Made by a program: the position numbers and the translations under genes | Shown: positions 7,637 through 17,085 of the stretch, piece by piece | Position numbering within the stretch: the stretch's first letter is position 1 | Layout of the letters: every line of letters starts with the position of its first letter | Assembly (NCBI RefSeq): GCF_004331685.1 | Contig: NZ_SJSM01000021.1 | Coordinates: 22,415-86,414 of the forward strand | Source: Pedobacter hiemivivus | Lineage (GTDB): Bacteria; Bacteroidota; Bacteroidia; Sphingobacteriales; Sphingobacteriaceae | Direction: 5' to 3' | Length of the DNA: 64,000 nt | Notes under the pieces: generated by a model | Database searches by the model: none | What the model saw: the letters and a program-made list of their open reading frames with translations, nothing else | What the model was told of the DNA's origin: nothing

Positions 7637-8308
7637 ATGAACAGAAGAGAAGCAGTGAGAAACGTTGCCTTTTTAATGGGGGGCGCGTTATCGGCAACTA
7701 CAATTGGCGTATTTCTGGAAGGTTGCAATTCACCAACCACTAAGGCAAAAGGCAGTTTATTTACAGAAGATCAGCAGAAACTGATTACTGAAGTCGCAGA
7801 CATTATCATTCCTACAACGAGTTCTCCGGGCGCAAAAGCGGCGGGTGTTGGACCATTCATTACGATGATGATAAAGGATTGCTACCCAGATGAGGCACAA
7901 CAAGCTTTTGTTAAAGGTTTAGAAGATCTTGAAAAGCAAGCGAAGGATGAGTATAAAAAATCCTTTCTGGAATTAACAGTAGCCCAACGTCAGGAATTGC
8001 TAGGTAAACTTAGGGATGCGACCGTTGCCGCTACCAAAGTAGAGAAGGAAAAGCTTGAAGAGCTGGACAAACAAAAAACAGATCCTGAAAAAGCAAAATC
8101 TCAAACGGAAAACACCGGCACGATTTCTATCCTTCCTAAGGATAAACCTAAAATGGAACCACGTTTCTTCTCCATCATCAGAGACCTTACCCTACTGGGT
8201 TATTTCACATCAGAAGTTGGAGCCACACAGGCCTATGCATTTGTTGAAATTCCGGGCCGCTACGATGGTTGCGTAGATTTAAAACCTGGTCAGAAAGTTT
8301 GGTCGTAA
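7637..8308 (+). CDS. Gluconate 2-dehydrogenase subunit 3 family protein (small subunit of GMC dehydrogenase), Tat-type signal
   Basis: A 223-residue protein starting MNRREAVRNVAFLMGG, with twin arginines and a hydrophobic stretch that ends in EGC (Cys30), so it may be a Tat-exported lipoprotein. The body carries EDQQKLITEVADIIIPTTSSPGAKAAGVGPFI, the gluconate 2-dehydrogenase subunit 3 (gamma subunit) signature. In FAD glucose dehydrogenases the gamma subunit carries the Tat signal and takes the signal-less catalytic subunit across the membrane. First gene of the operon, 21 bp ahead of the GMC subunit. A Lys/Glu/Gln-rich insert around residues 130-165 is less typical. Confidence 0.87.
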   Translation: MNRREAVRNVAFLMGGALSATTIGVFLEGCNSPTTKAKGSLFTEDQQKLITEVADIIIPTTSSPGAKAAGVGPFITMMIKDCYPDEAQQAFVKGLEDLEKQAKDEYKKSFLELTVAQRQELLGKLRDATVAATKVEKEKLEELDKQKTDPEKAKSQTENTGTISILPKDKPKMEPRFFSIIRDLTLLGYFTSEVGATQAYAFVEIPGRYDGCVDLKPGQKVWS

Positions 8309-8329
8309 ACCTTTTTATATAATTAAATA

Positions 8330-10033
8330 ATGAGCAATTTAAATGTTAAAGCAACTGCACAAAACACTTATGATGCAATTGTTGTAGGATCTGGAATTAG
8401 TGGCGGCTGGGCAGCAAAAGAATTAACTGAAAAAGGTTTAAAAGTTTTATTGCTGGAAAGAGGCAGGAACATTGAACATATAAAAGACTATACCACGGCC
8501 ATGAAAAAGCCTTGGGAATTTGAGCATAGAGGTAAATTGACCGAAGCACAAAAAGAAACCCATCCAGTACAAAAAAGAGATTATCCATATACAGAATTTA
8601 ATGAGAGCTTCTGGGTAAATGACGAAGAATGTCCTTATACTGAGGTTAAGCGTTTTGATTGGTACCGCGGCTTCCATGTTGGTGGTAAATCATTAATGTG
8701 GGGTAGACAAAGCTACCGTTTCAGTGATTTGAATTTTGAGGATAACTTAAAGGATGGACATGGCGTAGATTGGCCTATCCGATATAAAGACATTGCTCCT
8801 TGGTACGATTATGTAGAGAAATTTGCAGGTATCAGTGGAAAGGCTGAAAACTGGCCAGCATTGCCAGACGGACAGTTCCTCCCTCCAATGGAAATGAATT
8901 GCGTGGAAAAGGAAGTTAAGAAACGTATTGAAGCCAAATGGAACAAATCAAGGATCATGACCATTGGTCGCACAGCCAACTTAACGGTCGAGCATGGTGG
9001 ACGTGGTAAATGTCAGTACCGTAACCTTTGCAGCAGAGGATGTCCTTTTGGTGCTTATTTTAGCACGCAATCGTCTACCCTACCAGCAGCAGTAGCCACT
9101 GGGAACTTAACATTACGTCCGTTCTCATTGGTAAACTCTATCATTTATGATAAAGAAACCCAAAAAGCAAAAGGCGTAGTGGTTATCGATTCGGAAACAA
9201 TGGAGACTACAGAATACTTCGCAAAAATTGTATTCGTAAATGGATCAACATTGGGTACAACTTTCGTTTTATTAAACTCAACTTCTGATGAGCATCCTAA
9301 CGGTTTAGGTAATGGCAGTGGACAACTTGGACATAATTTAATGGATCACCATTTCCGTGCAGGTGCAAATGGCAGAATAGAAGGCTTTGAAGATAAATAC
9401 ACCTACGGAAAAAGGGCCAATGGGATTTACATTCCGAGGTACCAGAACATGGGTGGTGATAAACGTGATTATTTAAGAGGTTTTGGTTACCAAGGTGGCG
9501 GAAGTCGTGGCAACTGGCATGCCGATGTTGCTGAATTGGCGTTTGGTGGTGATTTTAAAGATCAAATGACCGTTCCTGGTTCTTGGAATATGGGCTTAGG
9601 CGGATTCGGTGAATCACTTCCTTATTTTGAGAACAAAGTATTTATCGATAAAAGCAAGAAAGACAAATGGGGACAACCTGTTTTGGCTATTGACTGCGAG
9701 TTTAAAGATAATGAACGCAAAATGCGTGTTGACATGATGAATGATGCAGCAGAAATGCTGGAGGCATCTGGCGCTAAAGACATTACCACGTTTGACAATG
9801 GTTCTGCTCCAGGTATGGCTATTCATGAAATGGGAACAGCACGTATGGGCCACGATCCTAAAACATCGGTTTTGAACAAATGGAACCAGATGCACGAAGT
9901 AAAAAATGTTTTTGTAACCGATGGATCATGCATGGGCTCGGCCGCATGTCAGAACCCGTCATTAACTTATATGGCATTAACGGCCAGAGCGTGTGACTTT
10001 GCTGTTAGTGAATTAAAAAAAGGTAACCTTTAA
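8330..10033 (+). CDS. GMC family FAD-dependent sugar dehydrogenase, catalytic subunit
   Basis: A 567-residue flavoprotein with an N-terminal FAD motif VVGSGISGGWAAKEL (residues 18-32) and no signal peptide. The C-terminus has the GMC active-site pair: His499 in AIHEMGTARMG and Asn542 in CQNPSLTYMALTAR. A Cys cluster at 228, 234 and 238 (GKCQYRNLCSRGCPFGA) sits where bacterial FAD glucose dehydrogenases carry a [3Fe-4S] cluster. Together with the small subunit and cytochrome c of this operon it should oxidise a sugar hydroxyl, probably to a 3-keto sugar, on the periplasmic side. It is translationally coupled to the next gene (TAATG). The substrate is inferred from context. Confidence 0.9.
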   Translation: MSNLNVKATAQNTYDAIVVGSGISGGWAAKELTEKGLKVLLLERGRNIEHIKDYTTAMKKPWEFEHRGKLTEAQKETHPVQKRDYPYTEFNESFWVNDEECPYTEVKRFDWYRGFHVGGKSLMWGRQSYRFSDLNFEDNLKDGHGVDWPIRYKDIAPWYDYVEKFAGISGKAENWPALPDGQFLPPMEMNCVEKEVKKRIEAKWNKSRIMTIGRTANLTVEHGGRGKCQYRNLCSRGCPFGAYFSTQSSTLPAAVATGNLTLRPFSLVNSIIYDKETQKAKGVVVIDSETMETTEYFAKIVFVNGSTLGTTFVLLNSTSDEHPNGLGNGSGQLGHNLMDHHFRAGANGRIEGFEDKYTYGKRANGIYIPRYQNMGGDKRDYLRGFGYQGGGSRGNWHADVAELAFGGDFKDQMTVPGSWNMGLGGFGESLPYFENKVFIDKSKKDKWGQPVLAIDCEFKDNERKMRVDMMNDAAEMLEASGAKDITTFDNGSAPGMAIHEMGTARMGHDPKTSVLNKWNQMHEVKNVFVTDGSCMGSAACQNPSLTYMALTARACDFAVSELKKGNL

Positions 10034-11193
10034 TGGAAAATAGAAAAATTAGAATGGGCATGATTGGTGGCGGTAAAGATGCTTTCATCGGCGCCGTTCA
10101 TCGTATAGCTGCAAATATCGACGGGCAGGTTGAATTCTGCTGTGGTGCATTGAGTATAAACCCTGAAGTAGCCATGGAATCGGGTAAAATCCTGTTCCTT
10201 CCTGAGGACAGGACTTACTTAAATTATGAAGAAATGATTACGCAGGAGAGCAAATTACCTGCGGATAAACGTATCGATTTTGTAACAATTGTAACGCCTA
10301 ACTTCGCGCACTTTGCGCCTGCAATGATGGCGCTTGATCATGGCTTTAATGTGGTGATTGAAAAACCAATCGCTTTATCGCTGGATGAGGCTAAACAATT
10401 GCAACAAAAGGTTAAGGAAACAGGATTGATTTTATGCTTAACGCATACTTACTCAGGCTATCCAATGGTAAAGCAAGCCAGACATATGGTTGCTGAAGGC
10501 CAATTGGGTGCCATCAGAAAGATCATGGTCGAGTATCCTCAAGGATGGTTGAGTACACTTACTGAGCGTGAGGGCAATGCTGGTGCCGCATGGCGTACTG
10601 ACCCTGCCAAAAGTGGAAAAAGTGGTTGTATGGGTGATATAGGCACTCATGCTGCACAGTTGGCTGAGTACATTTCTGGATTGAAAATTACTAAACTTTG
10701 TGCCGACCTTAACATTGTGGTACCGGGCAGAGGCTTAGATGATGATGGGAATGTGCTGCTTAAATTTGACAATGGAGCAAATGGGGTTTTGGTAGCTTCG
10801 CAAATTGCTGCTGGTGAAGAAAACGCCTTAAAAATTAAGATGTACGGAGAAAAAGGTGGTCTGGAATGGCACCAAATGGAACCGAACACTTTAATCGTTA
10901 AATGGTTAGATCAGCCTGCACAAATATACCGTGCTGGACAGGCTTATTTATCTGATGCTGCAAAACACAATACCCGTGTACCGGGTGGTCACCCAGAAGG
11001 TTACCTTGAAGCTTTTGCAAACATTTACAGAAACTTTGTACTGACTTTGAGAACAAAACTAGAGGGTGGAACGCCGACAGCAGCAATGCTCGACTTCCCG
11101 AATGTAGAAGATGGTATCAGAGGAATGGCTTTTATTGAAAACACAGTGGCCTCGAGCCAATCGGATCAGAAATGGTTTGATTTTAAAATATAA
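10033..11193 (+). CDS. Gfo/Idh/MocA family oxidoreductase (cytosolic)
   Basis: A 386-residue NAD(P)-dependent enzyme. The Rossmann start is IRMGMIGGGKDAFIGAVHR, the active-site motif is VIEKPIALSLDEA, and the family motif GDIGTHAAQLAEYISG follows. There is no signal peptide, so it acts inside the cell. Its start codon overlaps the GMC stop codon by one base and the next gene follows after six bases. Family members oxidise or reduce sugars and inositols; in this operon a reduction of imported 3-keto sugars is a reasonable inference. Confidence 0.9.
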   Translation: MENRKIRMGMIGGGKDAFIGAVHRIAANIDGQVEFCCGALSINPEVAMESGKILFLPEDRTYLNYEEMITQESKLPADKRIDFVTIVTPNFAHFAPAMMALDHGFNVVIEKPIALSLDEAKQLQQKVKETGLILCLTHTYSGYPMVKQARHMVAEGQLGAIRKIMVEYPQGWLSTLTEREGNAGAAWRTDPAKSGKSGCMGDIGTHAAQLAEYISGLKITKLCADLNIVVPGRGLDDDGNVLLKFDNGANGVLVASQIAAGEENALKIKMYGEKGGLEWHQMEPNTLIVKWLDQPAQIYRAGQAYLSDAAKHNTRVPGGHPEGYLEAFANIYRNFVLTLRTKLEGGTPTAAMLDFPNVEDGIRGMAFIENTVASSQSDQKWFDFKI

Positions 11194-11199
11194 CAGACA

Positions 11200-12258
11200 A
11201 TGACAACGATTAAAGGACCAGGAGTTTTTTTAGCCCAGTTTATTGGAGACGAAGCCCCATTCAATTCTTTGGATGCCATTTGCGAATGGGCAGCAGGCCT
11301 TGGATTTAAAGGAATCCAAATGCCTACGCTCGATGCACGTTTCATAGACTTACAGAAAGCAGCAGAAAGTAAAACTTATGCCGATGAATTGAAAGGAAAA
11401 GTTCAGTCGTACGGATTAGAGATTACTGAATTATCAACGCATTTACAGGGTCAGCTGGTAGCAGTAAATCCTGCTTATGACCTTGCTTTTGATGCTTTTG
11501 CACCTGATGCGTATAAAAACAATCCAAAAGCCAGAACGGAGTGGGCTGTACAACAAATGAAGTATGCCGCAAAAGCCTCGCAAAATCTAGGCTTAAATGC
11601 ACATGCGACTTTTAGTGGTTCCTTATTATGGCACATGTTCCACCCATGGCCACAGCGCCCTGAAGGTTTGGTAGATGCAGGTTTTACGGAACTGGCAAAA
11701 AGATGGATGCCTATTCTTAATGAATTTGACAATTGTGGTGTAGATGTTTGTTATGAAATACACCCGGGAGAAGATTTGTTTGATGGCATCACTTACGAGA
11801 TGTTCCTTGAAAAGGTAAACAACCATCCTCGCGCCTGTCTGCTATATGATCCTTCACATTTTGTATTGCAACAACTGGATTATATCCAATACATCGACTT
11901 TTACCATGAGCGCATTAAAGCGTTCCATGTTAAAGACTCGGAGTTTAATCCTACAGGTAAACAAGGTACTTTTGGTGGCTATCAAAGTTGGGCAAACCGT
12001 GCTGGCAGGTACCGTTCTCCTGGAGATGGGCAGGTAGATTTTAAAACCATTTTCAGTAAACTGGCACAATACGATTATACGGGTTGGGCGGTAATGGAAT
12101 GGGAATGCTGCATAAAAGACGCTCAGGTTGGCGCCAAAGAAGGTGCTGAGTTTATTAAAAAGAATATTATTAAAGTAACAGACAGGGCTTTTGATGATTT
12201 TGCATCTTCCGGTGGAAATGATGATTTCAACAATAAGATTTTAGGTCTGAATCAATAA
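11200..12258 (+). CDS. Sugar phosphate isomerase/epimerase (xylose-isomerase-like TIM barrel)
   Basis: A 352-residue cytosolic TIM-barrel protein. The segments GVFLAQFIGDEAPFNSLDAICEWAAGLGFKGIQMP, VCYEIHPGEDLFDG, CLLYDPSHFVLQQLDYIQYIDFYHERIKAFHVKDSEF and WAVMEWECC carry the conserved Glu, Asp, His, Glu metal-binding set typical of the AP_endonuc_2/xylose-isomerase-like superfamily. It belongs to the operon and overlaps nothing. Likely an isomerase or epimerase (or keto-sugar lyase) of the oxidised sugar; exact reaction unknown. Confidence 0.88.
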   Translation: MTTIKGPGVFLAQFIGDEAPFNSLDAICEWAAGLGFKGIQMPTLDARFIDLQKAAESKTYADELKGKVQSYGLEITELSTHLQGQLVAVNPAYDLAFDAFAPDAYKNNPKARTEWAVQQMKYAAKASQNLGLNAHATFSGSLLWHMFHPWPQRPEGLVDAGFTELAKRWMPILNEFDNCGVDVCYEIHPGEDLFDGITYEMFLEKVNNHPRACLLYDPSHFVLQQLDYIQYIDFYHERIKAFHVKDSEFNPTGKQGTFGGYQSWANRAGRYRSPGDGQVDFKTIFSKLAQYDYTGWAVMEWECCIKDAQVGAKEGAEFIKKNIIKVTDRAFDDFASSGGNDDFNNKILGLNQ

Positions 12259-12267
12259 CACAATAAA

Positions 12268-12678
12268 ATGAAAAAAACACTATTAGTACTGGGCTGCTTT
12301 GTATTGGCAATGGCCTCATGTTCAAGTCCAGAAGAACGCGCTTCGTCTACAAGCACTACTACCACAACTGAAACTTCAGCAACAACTACAGAAACTCCAG
12401 CTGCTACTGCTCCTGCTGTTAAGGGCGAAGGAGAAAAGTTAATTGCAAAATCTGACTGTATTGGTTGCCACAATAAAGTACAAAAGGTGATCGGGCCTGC
12501 GTATGTAGATATTGCGGCTAAATATCCTTTAAATGATGAGAATGTAAACCACCTTGCGGATAAGATCATTGCAGGAGGTAAAGGTGTATGGGGAGAGATT
12601 CCTATGACGCCACACGCTGCTTTAAGTAAAGATGATGCGAAACAGATGGTTAGCTACATTTTATCGCTAAAAAAATAA
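12268..12678 (+). CDS. Lipoprotein c-type cytochrome
   Basis: A 136-residue lipoprotein with a lipobox ending at Cys18 (FVLAMASC), a Thr/Ala/Ser/Glu-rich flexible linker (residues about 19-50), and a class I cytochrome c domain. The haem motif is CIGCH (Cys64, Cys67, His68), with Met113 in EIPMTPH as the likely axial ligand. It is membrane-anchored on the periplasmic side and is the natural electron acceptor for the GMC dehydrogenase of the same operon. Close to the family of cytochrome c551/c552 domains. Assignment as electron acceptor is inference from co-location. Confidence 0.9.
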   Translation: MKKTLLVLGCFVLAMASCSSPEERASSTSTTTTTETSATTTETPAATAPAVKGEGEKLIAKSDCIGCHNKVQKVIGPAYVDIAAKYPLNDENVNHLADKIIAGGKGVWGEIPMTPHAALSKDDAKQMVSYILSLKK

Positions 12679-12719
12679 GATCACATCAAAGAACCACACA
12701 CCACTAGAACCACACGAAA

Positions 12720-14177
12720 ATGGACCACACAAAAAAAGATCAGGAATCTTCATCCAGGCGGAACTTTCTAAAAACCACAGCTATTGCTGCATCGGCATTT
12801 ATGATCGTACCGCGCCACGTTTTGGGTGGAAGAGGTTTTTTAGCGCCTAGCGATAGGCTTATTATTGCCAGCATAGGTGCTGGGGGCAAAGGTAAATCGG
12901 ATATTGCCAGCTTCTACAAAAGCGGTAAGGCTGACATTGGATTCCTTTGCGATGTACACGATAGCAGAGCCGCAGAAAGTGTAAAAGCTTTCCCTAAGGC
13001 AAAGTATTACCGGGACTACCGTGAAATGCTGGATAAGGAAGCTAAAAACTTTGATGCGGTTTCTATCTCTACGCCTGATCATAGTCATGCTATACAAGCC
13101 ATCGCCGCCATGCAGTTAGGTAAACACGTGTACGTTCAGAAACCTTTAACCCATGATATTTATGAAGCACGTGCTTTAACTGCTGCTGCTGAAAAGTATA
13201 AGGTGGTTACGCAAATGGGTAATCAGGGCGCCTCTAATGATGGTCCAAGGTTAATGAGGGAATGGTATGATGCAGGTTTAATTGGCGATGTCCATACCAT
13301 TTATGCATGGACGGACAGACCGGTATGGCCGCAGGGTATTCCGTGGTCGGCAAACAAAGCACCAATACCTGCTGATCTTGATTGGGATTTGTGGTTAGGT
13401 ACGGCTCCTTATAAAGATTATGTAGATAAACTTGTTCCATTTAACTGGCGCGGCTGGTGGGATTATGGAACTGGAGCATTGGGAGATATGGGCTGCCATT
13501 TATTAGAAGCTCCTTTCAGCGTTTTAAATTTAAAATATGCGACTGAAGTTCAGGCTAGCGTTGGTTCTGTATATGTAGATGAGTTTAAAAGGGGTTATTT
13601 CCCTGATAGCTGTCCACCATCAAGTCATGTAACCTTAAAATTCCCTAAAACTAATAAAACAAAAGGGGACGTTACTGTACATTGGATGGACGGTGGGATA
13701 CAACCTGAAAGACCTGAAGAATTGGGTGCAAACGATACATTTGGCGACGGTGGAAACGGCACCTTGTTTGTTGGTACAAAAGGCAAAATGATGGCTAGTA
13801 CTTATGGTGCAAATCCACGATTACTTCCTTTAAGCAGAAATGAGAATATCAAAGTAGCACAAAAATTTGCACGCGTTCCAGATGGTGCTAATGGCCATTA
13901 CGGACAATGGGTTGATGCTTGTATTGCGGGTTATGGGAAAAAAGAACTAAGTTCTCCATTCTCTATTGCAGGACCACTTACTGAATCGTTGTTAATGGCG
14001 AATTTGGCCATCAGGGGTACTGATATCCAACGCAAAAATGCAGAAGGAAAGATTAAGTATCCGGGCAGAAACATCAAATTACTTTGGGACAATGCCAACA
14101 TGAAGATCACCAATTTTGATGACGTGAATCAATTTGTAAAACGCGAATACCGTAAAGGATGGTCACTTGGTGTTTAA
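12720..14177 (+). CDS. Gfo/Idh/MocA family oxidoreductase, Tat-exported
   Basis: A 485-residue protein with a Tat-type signal (SSRRNFLKTTAIAASAFMIVPRH). The oxidoreductase domain has GAGGKGKSDI, then DAVSISTPDHSHAIQAIAAMQLGKHVYVQKPL (QKP in place of the usual EKP) and GDMGCHLLEAPF. This is the large exported subclass common in Bacteroidota and Planctomycetes, with bound NAD and often a role in glycoside cleavage or sugar modification. It follows the cytochrome gene by 41 bp. The exported location matches the exported GMC complex and DUF1080 protein. Confidence 0.9.
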   Translation: MDHTKKDQESSSRRNFLKTTAIAASAFMIVPRHVLGGRGFLAPSDRLIIASIGAGGKGKSDIASFYKSGKADIGFLCDVHDSRAAESVKAFPKAKYYRDYREMLDKEAKNFDAVSISTPDHSHAIQAIAAMQLGKHVYVQKPLTHDIYEARALTAAAEKYKVVTQMGNQGASNDGPRLMREWYDAGLIGDVHTIYAWTDRPVWPQGIPWSANKAPIPADLDWDLWLGTAPYKDYVDKLVPFNWRGWWDYGTGALGDMGCHLLEAPFSVLNLKYATEVQASVGSVYVDEFKRGYFPDSCPPSSHVTLKFPKTNKTKGDVTVHWMDGGIQPERPEELGANDTFGDGGNGTLFVGTKGKMMASTYGANPRLLPLSRNENIKVAQKFARVPDGANGHYGQWVDACIAGYGKKELSSPFSIAGPLTESLLMANLAIRGTDIQRKNAEGKIKYPGRNIKLLWDNANMKITNFDDVNQFVKREYRKGWSLGV

Positions 14178-14226
14178 CCAGAATTAAAGAACAAAGATTA
14201 AGGAACAAGGATAAAAGACAAAGAAC

Positions 14227-14922
14227 ATGAAAAAATATATCTTATCAGCCATTGTGTTAACCGCACTATTTGGTGGAAGCGCTGCTCAAGCTCAATCGGG
14301 CAAAAAAGGTTTTACTAAACTATTTGATGGTAAAACAACAAAAGGCTGGCATACATATGGTAAAACTACTGCCGGTGCTAAATGGAAAATTGAAGAGGGC
14401 GCCTTGCATTTTGACCCAAAGGGCGATAGTAATGGTGGTGGAGATTTAGTAACCGACAATGAGTACAGCAACTTTCATTTAAAAATAGACTGGAAAATAG
14501 CGCCTAAAGGCAACAGTGGAATCATTTACTATGTAAAAGAAGACCCTGCAAAATATCATCAAACTTACAGTACTGGTTTAGAAATGCAGGTACTTGATAA
14601 TGATGGCCATAAGGATGGCAAAATCCCTAAGCACCGTTCTGCAGATTTGTATGATTTGATTAAAAGCAGTTCTGAGCCGGTAAAACCTCTTGGCGAATGG
14701 AATACAGCTGAAATCATTTGCAAAGATGGCAAATTAGAGCATTACCTAAATGGTGTAAAAGTAGTATCGACTACACTTTGGGATGACAACTGGAAATCAC
14801 TTGTTGCCGGAAGTAAATTTGGAAGCTGGGCGGATTGGGGAACCTATAAGTCTGGAAAAATAGCGCTTCAAGATCATGGAGATGAAGTTTGGTACCGCAA
14901 CATCATGATCAAACAGCTATAA
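14227..14922 (+). CDS. DUF1080 family protein (3-keto-disaccharide hydrolase family)
   Basis: A 231-residue protein with a cleavable signal peptide (cleavage near AQAQS, residues 20-24) and the DUF1080 jelly-roll signature GFTKLFDGKTTKGWHTYG, then the segments KIDWKIAPKGNSGIIYYVKED, YSTGLEMQVLDNDGH and WNTAEIICKDGKLEHYLNGVKV. Pfam now calls this domain 3-keto-disaccharide hydrolase. Its presence next to a GMC dehydrogenase strongly suggests that the operon oxidises a glycoside at C3 and that this enzyme cleaves the resulting keto-glycoside. The exact glycoside is not readable. Confidence 0.92.
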   Translation: MKKYILSAIVLTALFGGSAAQAQSGKKGFTKLFDGKTTKGWHTYGKTTAGAKWKIEEGALHFDPKGDSNGGGDLVTDNEYSNFHLKIDWKIAPKGNSGIIYYVKEDPAKYHQTYSTGLEMQVLDNDGHKDGKIPKHRSADLYDLIKSSSEPVKPLGEWNTAEIICKDGKLEHYLNGVKVVSTTLWDDNWKSLVAGSKFGSWADWGTYKSGKIALQDHGDEVWYRNIMIKQL

Positions 14923-14952
14923 TACATCAAAAAAAGAATTAAATAACCAAAC

Positions 14953-16179
14953 ATGAACTTAAATAACCGCATCAAATTATCGACCATGATGTTCCTGGAG
15001 TTTTTTATCTGGGGTGCATGGTTTGTAACACTTGGTACTTTTCTTGGGCACAATCTTAGTGCCACAGGTGGTCAATCAGCCGCCGTTTTTTCAACCCAAT
15101 CCTGGGGTGCAATTATCGCTCCTTTCATTATTGGGTTAATTGCAGACAGATATTTTAATGCTGAGAAAATCCTGGGCATATTACATTTAGTTGGCGCCGT
15201 TTTAATGTACCAGATGTATAATGCTACTGACATGACCGCATTTTATCCATATGTACTGGCTTACATGATTTTGTTTATGCCAACGCTAGCGCTAGTCAAT
15301 TCTGTGTCTTTTAACCAAATGAAAGATCCTGAAAAAGAATTTTCTACGATTAGAGTTTGGGGAACTATAGGCTGGATCGCTGCCGGATTGTTGATCAGCT
15401 ATGTATTTCATTGGGATACTGACCAGGGCGTAAAAGATGGTTTACTAAAAAACACCTTTATGATGGGCGCAGTTGTGTCTCTGATCTTAGGTCTATTTAG
15501 TTTCACCTTACCTAAAACTCCGCCTAAAGTCGCATCAGGAGAAAAAGTAAAAATATCTGAAATACTTGGTCTTGATGCTTTGAAGCTATTAAAGGATAAA
15601 AACTTTGCAATATTCTTTATCTCTTCTATACTTATCTGTATTCCACTAGCGTTTTATTATCAGAATGCACATTCGTTTCTTTCTAATGTAGGCCTTGAAA
15701 ATCCTACAGGTAAAATGACTATCGGACAGGTATCAGAGGTATTGTTCTTATTATTATTGCCTGTATTCTTCAGCAAATTTGGCTTTAAAAAGACCATTTT
15801 AGTGGGTATGCTAGCATGGGGTGTACGTTATGCCCTATTTGCTTATGGAAATGCGAGCGATTTAAGCTTTATGCTGATCATTGGTATTGCACTACATGGT
15901 ATTTGCTACGATTTCTTCTTCGTATCTGGACAGATTTATACCAATGCTGCTGCTGGTGAAAAATATAAAAGTTCTGCGCAAGGCTTAATTACCCTTGCAA
16001 CTTATGGCGTTGGTATGCTTATCGGCTTTGAAGTTGCCGGCCTAATCACCGACACTTACAAAACTAGCGAGGGAGCCTTCGATTGGAAAATGATCTGGAT
16101 CATTCCTTCGGGCATTGCATTTGTAGTATTCCTATTGTTTACACTCTTTTTTACTGATAAAAAGAAGGTTGAAGCTTAA
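14953..16179 (+). CDS. NupG-like MFS transporter (nucleoside/sugar permease)
   Basis: A 408-residue integral membrane protein with about twelve hydrophobic segments. The N-terminus NNRIKLSTMMFLEFFIWGAWFVTLGTFL is typical of the nucleoside:H+ symporter family (NupG/XapB) as found in Bacteroidota sugar clusters. It starts 30 bp after DUF1080 and probably imports the product of the periplasmic reactions. Nucleoside transport cannot be excluded, but the operon context argues for a sugar or keto-sugar. Confidence 0.88.
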   Translation: MNLNNRIKLSTMMFLEFFIWGAWFVTLGTFLGHNLSATGGQSAAVFSTQSWGAIIAPFIIGLIADRYFNAEKILGILHLVGAVLMYQMYNATDMTAFYPYVLAYMILFMPTLALVNSVSFNQMKDPEKEFSTIRVWGTIGWIAAGLLISYVFHWDTDQGVKDGLLKNTFMMGAVVSLILGLFSFTLPKTPPKVASGEKVKISEILGLDALKLLKDKNFAIFFISSILICIPLAFYYQNAHSFLSNVGLENPTGKMTIGQVSEVLFLLLLPVFFSKFGFKKTILVGMLAWGVRYALFAYGNASDLSFMLIIGIALHGICYDFFFVSGQIYTNAAAGEKYKSSAQGLITLATYGVGMLIGFEVAGLITDTYKTSEGAFDWKMIWIIPSGIAFVVFLLFTLFFTDKKKVEA

Positions 16180-16193
16180 TTATTAAATAACCA

Positions 16194-17075
16194 ATGAGTG
16201 AAAATTTAAGCAGAAGAACTGCATTGAAAAATATTGTTGCCGGAACTGCCGCTTTAGGTGTTTCGGCGGCTATACCCGCTTTTGCTCTGGAACAGACTAA
16301 ATCCACCATGCTAAAAGGAAATATAAACCACTCGGTATGCCGCTGGTGCTTTGGAAAAATGGAGTTGGATGATTTGTGCATTGAGGCAAAGAAAATTGGT
16401 ATTAAGGCCATTGATCTGGTAGGTCCTAAAGATTGGCCTACACTAAAAAAACATGGGTTATACTCCTCTATGTGTAATGGTGCAGAGATCAATCTAGTGG
16501 ATGGCTGGAATGATCCACAATTTCATGCTACGCTGATTAAAAACTATTCGGAAATGATTCCTAAAGTTGCTGAGGCTGGCTACACACAACTGATCTGCTT
16601 TAGTGGCAACAGACGTGGTAAAGACGATGAAACCGGGCTTAAAAACTGTGTTGAGGGCTTGAAACAGGTATTACCACTTGCCGAAAAGCATGGTGTGGTA
16701 TTAGTTATGGAGCTATTGAACAGCAAAATAAACCATAAGGATTATCAATGTGACCATACGGCCTGGGGTGCAGAATTGGCGAAGAGGTTGGGATCTGAGA
16801 ACTTCAAATTGCTATATGACATTTATCATATGCAGATTGATGAGGGTGATGTGATCCGTAATATCCAGACTTTTCATCCATACATTTCTCATTATCATAC
16901 TGCGGGTGTACCGGGCAGAAATGAGATTGATGATACACAGGAATTATTTTATCCTGCGATTATGAAAGCAATCCTTGCAACTGGATTTAAAGGCTATGTG
17001 GCACAGGAATTTATTCCAAAGTACGCAGACAAAATAAAATCATTAAGAGATGCCGTAAATATTTGCGACGTTTAA
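16194..17075 (+). CDS. Hydroxypyruvate isomerase-like TIM-barrel protein with Tat-type leader
   Basis: A 293-residue protein with an N-terminal RRTALKNIVAGTAALGVSAAIPAFA leader and a TIM-barrel body. The segments VLVMELLNSKINHKDYQCDHT, NFKLLYDIYHMQIDEGD and ISHYHTAGVPGRNEID match the hydroxypyruvate isomerase (Hyi) family, including the Glu/Asp/His metal ligands. The leader makes an extracytoplasmic location likely, which is unusual for a metabolic isomerase but consistent with the exported Gfo/Idh and the next gene. The true reaction on keto-sugars is unknown. Confidence 0.85.
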   Translation: MSENLSRRTALKNIVAGTAALGVSAAIPAFALEQTKSTMLKGNINHSVCRWCFGKMELDDLCIEAKKIGIKAIDLVGPKDWPTLKKHGLYSSMCNGAEINLVDGWNDPQFHATLIKNYSEMIPKVAEAGYTQLICFSGNRRGKDDETGLKNCVEGLKQVLPLAEKHGVVLVMELLNSKINHKDYQCDHTAWGAELAKRLGSENFKLLYDIYHMQIDEGDVIRNIQTFHPYISHYHTAGVPGRNEIDDTQELFYPAIMKAILATGFKGYVAQEFIPKYADKIKSLRDAVNICDV

Positions 17076-17085
17076 ATTCATAAAT

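Noticed and set aside
12310..12420. Thr/Ser/Ala-rich stretch as a frameshift or sequencing error in the cytochrome gene
   Set aside because: The frame is continuous, and such a flexible linker between lipobox and haem domain is common in lipoprotein cytochromes.
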